Shown in pieces: positions 45,801-57,440 of a stretch of 64,000 nucleotides of DNA. How positions within the stretch are numbered: the first letter of the stretch is position 1; each line of letters begins with the position of its first letter. This DNA comes from Macrostomum hystrix (Eukaryota; Platyhelminthes; Macrostomidae). The position numbers were made by a program, and so were the translations under genes. A model generated the notes under the pieces. It did no database searches. It was given only the letters and a program-made list of their open reading frames with translations, and was not told where the DNA came from. The stretch is taken from NCBI GenBank assembly GCA_950097015.1, contig CATNEN010000010.1, forward strand, positions 3,287,708 through 3,351,707, given 5' to 3'.

Positions 45801-46168
45801 AACAGATAGCTAAATAATCAAGCTACTAACTAATATAGCTTAAGGTAAATAAAGCGGTGTATAACAATAAAGTCTATTAGTTATGTTTAAAGCTTTAAGC
45901 ATGCCAACTGATAATCTAAGTAAGCAGTGGATACAGTTGGATAAGAATAGCACTTGCATTTCAAGTTGACTTTGAAAGTGACTTCAGCATATAATTTTAT
46001 AGGCCTTAGTATAGCTATATTTCAAGGCTTTGTAAGGGTAGTTGATAGGTTATGCCTAAGTGAATAGCAAAAAATATCTAATTTAATATTAAAAGTTTAC
46101 TTCTTCAAACATAAAAGAATTTATTATTCGTTTGTTAGTAGTATGTAACGCACATATTGCTCTTTCAG
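42860..46168. other. AT-rich gene-poor spacer between SPATA6 and ACAA2
   Basis: The two genes diverge, so both upstream regions lie here. No exon or minisatellite is recognised. Frames at 44300-44820 are AT-rich and lack domains. TAGGCCTA-like palindromes recur (44395, 45255, 46000). A 76-bp insert with 14-bp direct flanking repeats sits at 45664-45767. Confidence 0.5.
45664..45767. mobile_element. 76-bp insertion flanked by 14-bp direct repeats
   Basis: GACCAATCTACCAT occurs at 45664-45677 and again at 45754-45767. The 76 bp between them are GC-richer than the surroundings and include a hairpin GCATCC-AAA-GGATGC. The exact repeats look like a target-site duplication around a short retroposed RNA or truncated SINE. 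The source sequence is not recognised. Confidence 0.55.
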
Positions 46169-49083
46169 GCTGCCCTATCCAAAACCGGCGTCTTTATTGT
46201 CGCCGCTAAGCGCACGCCATTTGGCGCATTCGGCGGCTCATTGAAGGACCACTCGGCCACTGACCTGGCCGAGGCCGCCTCCAGAGCCGCTCTGGAGGCC
46301 AGCGGAGGCGCCCAAGGACGCCGTCAGCTCCGTTGTGTTTGGCAACGTCATCCAGAGCCAGCGAGACACCGCCTTCCTATCCCGCCATGTGGCCGTCCGC
46401 CTTGGCCTGCCAATCTCCACGCCGGCCTTCAACGTGAACCGACTGTGCGGCTCCGGCTTCCAGTCCATTGTCAGCGGCACCAACGAGATTCTAGTTGGCG
46501 ACAGCAGTATTGTGATCGCCGGCGGAGCCGAGAGCATGAGCGGCACGCCCTACGCTGTCTGGGGCGTCCGGTTTGGCACCAAACTGGGCACGGACTACCA
46601 GCTAGTGGACCTGCTCTGGCACGGACTCATCGATCAGCAGATCAAGACGCCAATGGGTGTGACCGCGGAGAACTTGGCCGAAAAGTACAAACTGACCAGG
46701 CAGCAGTGCGACGAATTCGCCGTGCTGAGCCAGAGCCGCTGGCGAAAGGCGAACGCCGACGGCGCCTTCAAAGCCGAAATCGTGCCGATGCAGGTAAAAC
46801 TGTTCTTATTTAAAATAAACAGTTTCTTTTTTGGAAACCCAAATTCAGCACTTTGTCCTGAATTCAAAGATCCTAATCCGTAGTCCAAGATTTGGATCCT
46901 TAACTCCTAGATAATGATCCGTAACGATATTTCGATCTCTAAAGTCAAAGATCCCGATTTTTATATTCCAGATCCCGATCCATTAAGACTAAAATCCCGA
47001 TCCATAACTCCAAGATCCCTAATGCTTAACTCCAACATCCCGAATCCTTAACTCCAAGATCCCTATTGCTTAACTCCAAGATCCCTAATGCTTAACTCCA
47101 AGATTCCTAATGCTTAACTCCAAGATCCCTAATGCTTAACTCCAAGATCCCTAATGCTTAACTCCAAGATCCCTATGCTGAACTCCAAGATCCCGATCCT
47201 TAACTCCAAGATCCCTAATGCTTAACTCCAAGATCCCGAATCCTTAACTCCAAGATCCCTATGCTGAACTCCAAGATCCCGATCCATAACTCCAAGATCC
47301 CTAATGCTTAACTCCAAGATCCCGAATCCTTAACTCCAAGATCCCTATTGCTTAACTCCAAGATCCCTAATGCTTAACTCCAAGATCCCTAATGCTTAAC
47401 TCCAAGATCCCGAATCCTTAACTCCAAAATCCCGAATCCTTAACTCCAAGATCCCTAATGCTTAACTCCAAGATCCCTATGCTTAACTCCAAGATCCCTA
47501 TGCTTAACTCCAAGATCCTTAATGCTTAACTCCAAGATCCCTAATGCTTAACTCCAAGATCCCTAATGCTTAACTCCAAGATCCCGAATCCTTAACTCCA
47601 AAATCCCGAATCCTTAACTCCAAGATCCCTAATGCTTAACTCCAAGATCCCTATGCTTAACTCCAAGATCCCTATGCTTAACTCCAAGATCCCGATCCAT
47701 ATCTCCAAGATCCCGAATCTTTAACTCCAAGATCCCTAATGCTTAACTCCAAGATCCCGATCCATAACTCCAAGATCCCTATGCTTAACTCCAAGATCCT
47801 TAATGCTTAACTCCAAGATCCCTAATGCTTAACTCCAAGATCCCTAATGCTTAACTCCAAGATCCCGAATCCTTAACTCCAAAATCCCGAATCCTTAACT
47901 CCAAGATCCCTAATGCTTAACTCCAAGATCCCTATGCTTAACTCCAAGATCCCTATGCTTAACTCCAAGATCCCGATCCATATCTCCAAGATCCCGAATC
48001 TTTAACTCCAAGATCCCTAATGCTTAACTCCAAGATCCCTATGCTTAACTCCAAGTTCCCGATCCATAACTCCAAGATCCCTAATGCTCAACTCCAAGAT
48101 CCCGATCCTTAACTCCAAGATCCCTAATGCTTAACTCCAAGATCCCGAATCCTAAAACTCCAAGATCCCGATCCATAACTCCAAGATCCCGATCCATAAC
48201 TCCAAGATCCTGGATCCATAATTTCAAAATCCTGATCATTAACTCCAACTTCCTGATATTCTTCCTTTCGATTCTGGTCCTTAACTCCCAAGCTCTCTTG
48301 ATTCTGATCTTCTAAATCCCGGTCCTAAATTCCATGATTACAAAATCCGAAACTTCAAGATCGAGAATCCCAAGTTTCGAATCTTAAATACTTACATCGA
48401 CCCGATCTAAGCTTTAGAGATTTCTGTACTAATCCTTAGGATCTTGATCCCCATCTCCCTTGCCAACAAGCTCGATTCCCATAATCGAACAGAAATAAAC
48501 TTGCCGTTGCTGCCAGGTGAAGGGCAAGAAGGGCCCGGTGGAGTTCGCCACAGACGAGCATCCGCGCGAGGCCACGGCGGAGGCCATGGCCAAGCTGCCG
48601 CCTGTGTTCAAGAAGAATGGCGTTGTCAACGCCGGCAACGCCTCCGGCATCTGCGACGGCGCCGCAGCCGTTGTCCTGGCCTCCGAGTCGGCCGTCAAGC
48701 AGCACAAGCTGAAGCCGCTGGCCCGCCTGGTTGGCTACCACTTTGTCGGCTGCGACCCCAGCATCATGGGCATCGGGCCGGTGCCCGCCGTGCAGGGCCT
48801 GCTGGCCAAGACCAACCGCAGCCTGGCCCAAATCGACCTGGTCGAAGTGAACGAAGCCTTCGCTTCGCAGTACCTGGCCGTTGAACAGGAGCTGGGACTT
48901 GACCGCGCCGTTACCAATGTCAACGGTGGCGCCATCGCTCTGGGCCACCCGGTTGGCGCCAGCGGCAGCCGCATTATGGGCCATCTGGCACACGAGCTGC
49001 ACAGGCGCAATAAGAAGCTGGCCATTGGCACGGCCTGCATTGGCGGCGGTCAGGGCATCGCCATCATGATTGAGCGCTGCTAG
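46169..49083 (+). CDS. ACAA2: ACAA2, mitochondrial 3-ketoacyl-CoA thiolase, with one frame break
   Basis: Two exons, 46169-46793 and 48517-49083, encode about 396 residues (human 397). The enzyme cleaves 3-ketoacyl-CoA to acetyl-CoA in the last step of mitochondrial beta-oxidation. Visible motifs: VAAKRTPFGAFGG at the N-terminus, nucleophile NRLCGSGFQS (Cys near 94), VEVNEAFASQYLAVE, GGAIALGHPVGASG (catalytic His) and ACIGGGQG (second Cys). Removing one base at about 46307 restores the frame and gives exactly the human spacing between AAL and FGNV, so a one-base insertion is present. There is no ATG: the exon follows CTCTTTCAG directly with AALSKTGVFIV, an in-frame stop lies upstream at 46139, and alignment places the initiator just before the first Ala. 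Either a tiny upstream exon or a spliced leader supplies it. AATAAA at 49400. Confidence 0.94.
46890..48215. repeat. 22-bp minisatellite in ACAA2 intron, about 62 copies
   Basis: The unit is AAGATCCCTAATGCTTAACT plus CC, with 21-bp and GATCCCGAATCC variants. A run of more than 200 bp at about 47512 repeats near 47794, giving a higher-order period near 280 bp. It fills most of the single recognised intron. Confidence 0.95.
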
Positions 49084-49494
49084 CAATAACTGCGTCTGGA
49101 ATTATTGTCCATCTTTTAGAATTTATACCTTCGAAAGGTTCCGAAAGTCTATTTCTGGTGAATGATTTTGATAACAAAGTTTTATTCTACCATGGTCGCT
49201 TGACAAAATCTAGTTTCGCATTATCTTAGGAAAGTTCATAATTTTTGGTGAAGCGGAAATGATCATATTCTTAAATAATTTTGACTGCAGTTTTTTGTCA
49301 AAATTGTTTTGCAACATAAAAAATTTTATATTCGTTATAAATTCGTTTGTTGATTCGTTTGCTTGTTTAATTGTACGAAAATAGAATAATTTACAATTGA
49401 ATAAATGATGCAATTTAAACGATAATGAGATATTACTGTTGTTTTCCTCTCCTTATAAAAATAACGCCAGAGTAGGTTTCATTTATTACGCACG
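49084..49494. other. ACAA2 3' UTR and spacer
   Basis: AT-rich. The polyadenylation signal AATAAA is at 49400-49405, 317 nt after the stop. No other gene is seen before the 20-bp array. Confidence 0.5.
49400..49405 (+). terminator. Polyadenylation signal of ACAA2
   Basis: AATAAA, 317 nt after the TAG stop. It is the nearest canonical signal before the array. Confidence 0.5.
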
Positions 49495-51260
49495 TCTGGG
49501 TTAGATTTATCACACCTGAGCTTGAATTATCACCCCTGAGCTAGATTCATCACACCTGAGCTAGATTTATCACACCTGAGCTAGATTTATCACACCTGAG
49601 CTAGATTTATCACACCTGAGCTAGATTTATCACACCTGAGCTAGATTTATCACACCTGAGCTTGATTTATCAAACCTGAGCTAGATTTATCACACCTGAG
49701 CTAGATTTATCACGCCTGAGCTAGATTTATCACACCTGAGCTAGATTTATCACACCTGAGCTAGATTTATCACACCTGAGCTAGATTTATCACACCTGAG
49801 CTAGATTTATCACACCTGAGCTAGATTTATCACACCTAAGCTAGATTCATCACACCTGAGCTAGATTTATCACGCCTGAGCTAGATTTATCACACCTGAG
49901 CTAGATTTATCACATTTGAGCTAGATTTATCACGCCTGAGCTAGATTTATCACCCCTGAGCTAGATTTATCACGCCTGAGCTAGATCCATCACATCTGAG
50001 CTAGATTTATCACATCTGAGCTAGATTTATCACACCTGAGCTTGATTTATCAAACCTGAGCTATATTAATCACACCTGAGCTAGATTTATCACACCTGAG
50101 CTAGATTTATCACGCCTGAGCTAGATTCATCACACCTGAGCAAGATTTATCACGCCTGAGCTAGATTTATCACGCCTGAGCTAGATTTATCACACCTGAG
50201 CTAGATTTATCACATTTGAGCTAGATTTATCACGCCTGAGCTAGATTTATCACCCCTGAGCTAGATTTATCACGCCTGAGCTAGATCCATCACATCTGAG
50301 CTAGATTTATCACATCTGAGCTAGATTTATCACACCTGAGCTTGATTTATCAAACCTGAGCTATATTAATCACACCTGAGCTAGATTTATCACACCTGAG
50401 CTAGATTTATCACGCCTGAGCTAGATTCATCACACCTGAGCAAGATTTATCACGCCTGAGCTAGATTCATCACACCTGAGCTAGATTTATCACACCTGAG
50501 CTAGATTTATCACACCTGAGCTAGATTTATCACACCTGAGCTAGATTTATCACACCTGAGCTAGATTTATCACACCTAAGCTAGATTCATCACACCTGAG
50601 CTAGATTTATCACGCCTGAGCTAGATTTATCACACCTGAGCTAGATTTATCACATTTGAGCTAGATTTATCACGCCTGAGCTAGATTTATCACCCCTGAG
50701 CTAGATTTATCACGCCTGAGCTAGATTCATCACATCTGAGCTAGATTTATCACATCTGAGCTAGATTTATCACACCTGAGCTTGATTTATCAAACCTGAG
50801 CTATATTAATCAAACCTGAGTTAGATTTATCACGCCTGAGCTAGATTCATCACCCCTGAGCTAGATTCATCACACCTTGAGCTAGATTTATCACGCCTGA
50901 GCTAGATTCATCACATCTGAGCTAGATTTATCACATCTGAGCTAGATTTATCACGCCTGAGCTTGATTTATTACGCAAATCTGGGTTAGATTATCACGCC
51001 TGAGCTAGATTTATCCACCTGAGCTAGATTTATCACGCCTGAGCTAGATTTATCACGCCTGAGCTAGATTTATTACGCACGTCTGGTTTAGATTTATCAC
51101 ACCTGAGCTAGATTTATCATACCTGAGCTTGATTTATCACACCTGAGCTAGATTTATCACGCCCGAGCTAGATTTATCACGCCTGAGCTACATTTATTAC
51201 GCATGAGCTAGATTAATCACAGCTGAGTAGATTCATCAGGCCTGAGATAGATTCATCACA
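49495..51260. repeat. 20-bp minisatellite upstream of TOPBP1, about 88 copies, 300-bp higher-order block
   Basis: The unit is GAGCTAGATTTATCACACCT. A marker run (GATCCATCACATCT, then CTTGATTTATCAAA) recurs at 49981, 50281 and, slightly changed, near 50721; the first two copies are exactly 300 bp apart. Units decay from 51230 to about 51480, close to the TOPBP1 leader at 51515. Confidence 0.95.
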
Positions 51261-51559
51261 CCGGAGTGAGTTTATTGCTCCTGAGCAATATTTATTACGC
51301 CACTGCTAGTTTTTTTTTCACACCTGAGCTAGATTTATGATGCATAAGCTAGTGTTTTTCATACCCTAACAAGATTTTTCACTCAGTCTATCTTTTTACA
51401 CCTGAAGTAGATTTTTTCATTACCTTAACAAAATTTTAATATTTCATTGTTTCACCTGAGCAAAATTTTTCACGTCCGGTCTAGTTATTTACTATTTCTT
51501 TTCATTACTTTCAGCGCACGGATAGCAACCCAAATACCTGTGATCCAGCACTTGCGAAA

Positions 51560-54500
51560 ATGGGCTTGTCAGGCCAGCAGCAGCAGAAGCAGCAGCCGCC
51601 TTCATCCTCGTCGTCAGTGTCAACGTCATCCTCAACAACCGCCGCCAGTCTGGGCACTGTGTACTTTGTTGAGCCAATCGGCGGCAGCCTGTACGGCCTG
51701 CTGCGCGAAGCCTTCGGCCTCATCGAAGGCGAGGCCAGCTGCCTGGCCGCCTGGCTGCCGGAAAGTCAGCTGCCAGCCGCCCTGGCCAAACTGCAGCAGC
51801 GTGGCGGCTCCAACAGCCGGGCCTACTTTGTGTTCGAAGAATTTCAGGGCGCCGCCTACGAGAAGGCGGCCGCGGCGCCCGGCTGCCGCCTGTTTGGTGC
51901 CCAGCTGCTGCTGAACTACCTTCGCGAAGACCTGCCGCTGCCCAAATGGGAAGTGCCGCTGTTCTCGGCTGCGCTCAAGGATTTACAGGCTAGTGCAGAT
52001 TTTGTGTCAGTTTGTTTTACTGATTACCTGTAGGTCTTACAAGTAGTTCCTCCTTTTTCTCTAGTGTCTCTTATGTCACAGTTCTATCTCTCCCCTGTAG
52101 CAGGTGTCTCCCCTGTCAACGGTGTCTCCCCTGTCTCCGGTGTCTCCCCTATCACAGGTGTCTCCCCAGATCACAGGTGTCTCCCCTGTCACCGGTGTCT
52201 CCCCAATTACAGGTGTCTTCCTTGTCACAAGTGTCTCCCCTGTCACAGGTGTCTCCCCTATCACAGGTGTCTCCCCTGTCACCGGTGTCTCCCCTATCAC
52301 AGGTGTCTTCCTTGTCACAAGTGTCTCCCCTGTCACAGGTGTCTCCCCTGTCTCCGGTGTCTCCCCTATCACAGGTGTCTCCCCTGTCTCCGGTGTCTCC
52401 CCTATCACAGGTGTCTCCCCTATCACAGGTGTCTCCCCTATCACAGGTGTCTCCCCTATCACAGGTGTCTCGCCTATCACTATCTATCTATCTATTTGCA
52501 GGGGGGCCCGGGGCACTTGTCGCACAAGCGACGGAGCGGCACGCCCCCAGACCGGCGAACTAGGCGCTTTTGCGCCCATCGCGCCGCCTCCCCTGAGCAG
52601 GCACCACACACAGCAGCACAGACCAGCCGGGGAGGGCAGGAGGCACCCAGAATAGGCAGCAGTGTCCCCCACCCCAGCCCCACACGCACATAGCAGACCA
52701 AGCCGGAAGGCTGATAAGAAATCAGTCCTCTGGGGGGGCCGGGTGATGAGTGTACACTTATCCAATCGCGCTGACGGAAGTCCAGAAAGCGCGCGGCGGT
52801 GTACACCCGCACTCCAGCCACCCCCCGCAAGGTCTCACGCCCCAGCGCCAACGCACACAACTCACACAACGCAGAACAGGCACACAGAAAGGTAGGAGCG
52901 AAGCTATTATTTCAAGCTTTGATTGCACGAAATATGGTGCACCTCCGCCGGTCGCTACTGTCCAAACCCCCCAACAAGTCCCGAAATTAATCGTGACTTA
53001 AAGGGTGAATCGAACTAGCGTCCTTTGGAGTGCGAGGCAGCGACGTTAGCCGCTGACCCACTCGCCCCCTTCTCGCCTATCACACGTGTCTCCCCTTTCA
53101 CAGGTGTCTCCCTTGTCACTGGTGCTTCCCACCTTTCGGACATGTCCCTTGTTTCTAGTCTGTAGACACGGCTAATACATGTATATTAATACAGGTAAAA
53201 CATGTATGAATGTATGACAGGTGTTGTCAATTTTGGCTGGTGTGATACTTAAAGCGTATGTTTATCCTTGTGTTAGCCTAATGCGCCACCCGCCACTCGC
53301 TCACCCGCAGATCTCTGTGTCGGGCATCGAAGATCGGTCCGCTGTGAAACGCAAAATACTCATGCTTCACGGCAACTTTCAGCCCGACCTCACCGACGAT
53401 GTCAACGTGCTGATCACCACCTGCACCAATTCCAAGAAATACCTGGTTGCTAAGCAGTTCAATATTCGAGTCCTGCTGCCCGAATGGCTTGACGCCCTGC
53501 TGGTCTGGTCCCGGAACCACAGCCCGGTTGAGCCCTTTGGCCTGCCGGACTTCAGCAAGTACGTTGTGCCACCATTTCACAATGTCACAGCTACCACAAC
53601 CAATTTTGAGCCGGCCGAGAAGAATTTGATCCAGCGCCTGATTGAGAAGAACGGCGGCCGCTACAACCGGCTCATTGGTTATTGGCGAGTGCACCCACCT
53701 CATTGTGAGCCGGCCCACCGGACAGAAGTTCCAGTACGCTCGCAACTGGAAAGTGAACTGCGTCAGCATGCAATGGGTGGTGGACAGCGACCGCAAGCAG
53801 TGCTGCCTGGACATTGCCGACTACCTGGTCACGGAGGACGCCAAGGCTGGCGCCAAGCCCAGCAACAGTTCCACTCCGGACAAGCAGCGAATGCCGCTGA
53901 CTGGCAAGGCCGCGCCCGATGTCAGCTGCCTGCTGGACCCGGACCGGACTCGCGTCAACGAGACGGTGTCCGTCGGCGCTGGGGAGCGCTCCGTCTGCTA
54001 TCCGTCATCCACTTCTGTGGCCGCTGTCGGACCTGTCGACAAGGAGAACAACTTCAGGGTGCCGGAGCCACCGCCACAGCCGCTTCGAGAGCTTCGCCTG
54101 CTGATCGCTTGCGGTCAGCCGGCTGAAATCCAACGCCTAGCGCTGATTGCGCGTCAACTCGGTGCCCAAGTTGCTTCAGCTGCCGCCGCGGCTTCCAATG
54201 TCGACGGCGAGGTAGACGTTGCCGTTGTGCTGGAAGCTGACCGGCTGGACGAGTTGCCGTCGGCCTTTCGATCCGGTGTCTTGGTGTCCAAGCAGTGGCT
54301 GCTGGATTGCTCCGAGAAGCAGCGACGCTTGGCCTGCGAGTCCTATGCGTTGCTATGGCGACAGCAGCAGTCGGCCACCGATGTGAATGATGTCAGTCAG
54401 AACCGGGACGCTGACGAGACCACGGTGAATCGCACGGCGATTGCCGCGAACGCAGCTGCGGCTGAAATGCTGGAGGAAAGCCTTAACATTCTGTGCGACT

Positions 54501-57440
54501 ATGTCCGAGAGGAGGAGGCGCAGCGGCAGCAGCAGCAACAAGAGGCTGATTGTGAAGAGGCAGATGAGGAGACCCAGCTGCCGCAGGCGCAAATGTCTGT
54601 AGCTGAAATGTCCACAGCTGCAGGCGTCATACCGGAGACGGAGCCCGCTGACGAGGCCGAAAATGGCGCTCCAGACACCCAGACATTCCTGGCCGGCCGT
54701 CGGGTTGGCATCCTCGGCCTGGAGCCGGCGGCTGCCTCAGCGGCTGCCCGAACCATCGCCCGGCTTGGCGGTCAGCTTGCCTCAGATTCCGACTCCGCTG
54801 CCGAGCTGGACGTTGCTGTACTGCCTGTTGTCTATCAACGAGGCAGCGGCGGAGCCAGTGAGGCCTGCCTACTCGCGGCTGACGAGCTCGTGACGGACGC
54901 TTGGCTAGCGGACTGCATTGAAGGTCCCGCAGTGCTGCTCGTGGATCCGGACTCAGAACCCTGGTACCGGCCCAGTGTCCTGCCTGCTGGCGCCTCTTCT
55001 AGGCCGCTGTCCGGCGTTGTACTGTGCGTCAGCGGCTTCGAAGTTCGAGATCGGGAGCGCGTGGCGGCTCTGGGCCGCGGCCTGGGCGCCATTGTACAGG
55101 ACAATCTGAGCAGGGTGAGCAAGCCAGACAGACAGCTTCGCATCACCACCCACCTGGTGCTGGCAGCCGCGAACGGGCAGAAATACTCTGCCGCCATGAG
55201 CTGGGGCAGCGTCCAGTGCGTCAGCAAGCACTGGCTGGGCGAGTGCGGCCGGCTCGGACGACGCGCGCCGGAGATCGAATTTCACATCGACTCGCTGGCC
55301 GCCTACGAGGAACGAAAGCGTCGGGAGGCCGCCGCTGCTGCAGCAATGTCCGCAAACTCAATGTCATCAGCGGCTGCGGCAACAACAACGGCTGTTGCTA
55401 TGGCAACGTCTACGATGGCTTCCGACTGCGTCCTGCCCGCAACCCAGCCATCTCCGATGCAGCAGCATCGGCAGGCCCAGCCGGTCAATCCTAATCGAGC
55501 AGCCATGGACAGCCCCAGTGTGTTCCTCCACAGCGGCTACCGGCCTCGCTTCGATCTGCAGGCCCTGAGCGCCGCCCTGCGCAGCCCGGCGCCCGGACCT
55601 CCTGCCGGCACGCCAGACTCGGTGCAATACGCCCGAGCCAGAAGAAACATTCGCCAGACCTGCCGGGCCCAGGGCAAGCGGGAGCTGCTGGCCCTGCTAC
55701 CGCCTCAGTCATCGGCTGCGGGCAACGCAGCTTCGTCAGCCGCTTCGTCTGTAGCCGAAGCCAACGGCGGCTTCGCCACGCCGCAGACGCCGCAGCAGGC
55801 GGCCGGCCTCCTGTCCGGGGTCACTGTCTACCTGAGCACTCGCCTGGGCGTCCAGAGATCCCGACTTGCCCAGATCGCCGAGTCCTTGGGCGCCCGGTCT
55901 CGCTGGCAGTGGGATCCGCGCTCTTGCACCCACTTCGTCTCCGAAGGTCCGCCAGCCCAGGATGCCGAGCTTCGCCGGGCGATGCAGCCAACGTCGCCGT
56001 CGTCAGCGTCACCCCGTCTAGTCAGCCCGGCCTGGCTGCTGCAGTGCAAACGGCTGCGGCGGCGACTTGACGAGCGCGACTTCCAGCCAACGACCGATTC
56101 AGCGACCACGCCGCAGACTGGACAGACTCCGGTGCAGAGCCGGCACAACCGCCACCGCCACCACCACAACCCACCTCATTCCAATGCGCCTCAGCTAGAG
56201 AGACGAGAGTCGCGAGCCAGCCTTCAAGAGCTCAGCAGCAAACTCGACTGCTTTGGTGGAGTCGGAGGCGACAGGGGCGTCACAGATGATGCTGATGCGT
56301 TTGATGGTGCTGGTTCGCATCTGCTGCCGCACCCGCCGGTGCTGCAGCAGCCCCCGCTGCCGACAGTCGCCTGGCTCAGAATCGCGCGCGCCAGCTGCTG
56401 GACACTGAGCCCGATGACCCAGCCATCGGCGGTCCCGAGCTCGCCGGCTCAATCGCCCCAGCCTCGTCGGCTGTTGGAGTCGCAACCGCTACAGTCGCCT
56501 CCGCCAGCGCATCGGCTGCATCCGCCGCTGCCGCCGCTGCTGTTCGACCTCACGAGCCACTGCTAGTTGGTTGGCGCTACACCGACTCGGATGGCGCCGC
56601 CCCCCGCCGCAGCCGCCTCCGCCCTGCCTGCTCAAGCCGCCGCCGCAGCCGCCTCCGACCGAACCGCCTCGCCTCTTCCAGCTGACCGGCCTGAGCGGCC
56701 CCGAGCGCGACCGACTGGTCAGCCAGATTGCCTGCCTCGGTGGCTCCCTGGTCTCGGCCGAGTCTGACGATCCCACTCACCTTGTCTGCGGTCGCCTATC
56801 GCGCAACGAGAAGCTGCTCCGCTGCGCCGCTGCTGGCCGCTGGGTTCTCCGCTCCGGCTACGTGGAAGCCTCGGCCAGAGCCGGCCGCTGGCTGCCAGAG
56901 GAGCCCTACGAGTGGGGCAGCGGCGCCTCCGCTGACGCCACCGCTGATGCTGAGACCCGCGCCCTGGCGTCTGCCTGCCGTCGCTGGCGCCAGCGCGGCG
57001 GTCGGGCATTTCGCGACTGGCGCGTCGCCCTGCTCTGCCCGCCGGACAAGCTGGCCAGCTTTCGCCGACTGCTGGAGGCTGGCGGCGGCCGGGTCATCTT
57101 CGAGGGCCCGAATTACCAGCTGGCCGCCTCCTCCGGTCTCACCCACGCCTTCTGCCAGCGCGGCAACTACGCCGGCTGCGCAGACACGCTGGCCGGCACC
57201 GGCGCCCACCTGGCCTGGCTGCGCATCGACTTTATCGCCGCCCACCTCGTTGACGAGAAGCCGCCGGATGCGGCGTCCTACCGACTGCCGACTGTCAGGA
57301 AGCGGCAGGGCGGAGGCGGCGGCAGCGGCGGTGGAGCCGACGATGACGAGCTGAGCGACTCGACATCGACGACTTCCAGTGCTCGAGACGGCGGCGGTTC
57401 CGTGGCCACCCGAGCGTCGAAACGAATTCGTCGGCGTTAA
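51560..57440 (+). CDS. TOPBP1: TOPBP1, DNA topoisomerase II-binding protein 1, with frame breaks
   Basis: Exon 1 is 51560-51988; exon 2 starts at 53311 (ISVSGIEDRS) and runs to 57440. Total is about 1520 residues, like human TopBP1 (1522). Nine BRCT repeats can be followed: BRCT0 about 30-140, BRCT1 144-233, BRCT2 240-325 (ECTHLIVSRPTGQKFQYARN), BRCT3 402-483, BRCT4 602-680, BRCT5 707-797, BRCT6 977-1067, BRCT7 1265-1340 (RNEKLLRCAAAGRWVL, YEWGSG) and BRCT8 1373-1463, then a basic tail. The ATR-activating region would lie between BRCT6 and BRCT7. The protein loads replication factors and activates ATR. The exon 1 donor is GC (CAG/GCTAGT), the only GC-AG intron here. Single-base frame shifts occur near 53680, in a C-run at 56351-56355 and in a C-run at 56600-56605. 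A CTTTCAG acceptor ends 45 nt before the ATG (leader from 51515). Confidence 0.92.
52090..52485. repeat. 18-bp minisatellite in TOPBP1 intron 1, about 22 copies
   Basis: The unit is TGTCTCCCCTATCACAGG. Each junction reads a pyrimidine run, then CACAG/GTGTCT, so an acceptor-like AG is directly followed by GT. Confidence 0.92.
52490..53072 (-). mobile_element. Composite SINE with tRNA-like head and (TAGA)n tail in TOPBP1 intron 1
   Basis: Read on the minus strand, the element starts near 53072 with GGGGCGAGTGGGTCAGCGGC (A-box-like) and TAGTTCGATTCACCC (B-box-like). It runs through about 500 bp of GC-rich body and ends in GCAAATAGATAGATAGATAG. The head resembles the AXDND1-intron SINEs but the body differs, so it is a related, longer family. 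No protein is encoded. It inserted antisense to TOPBP1. Confidence 0.62.
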
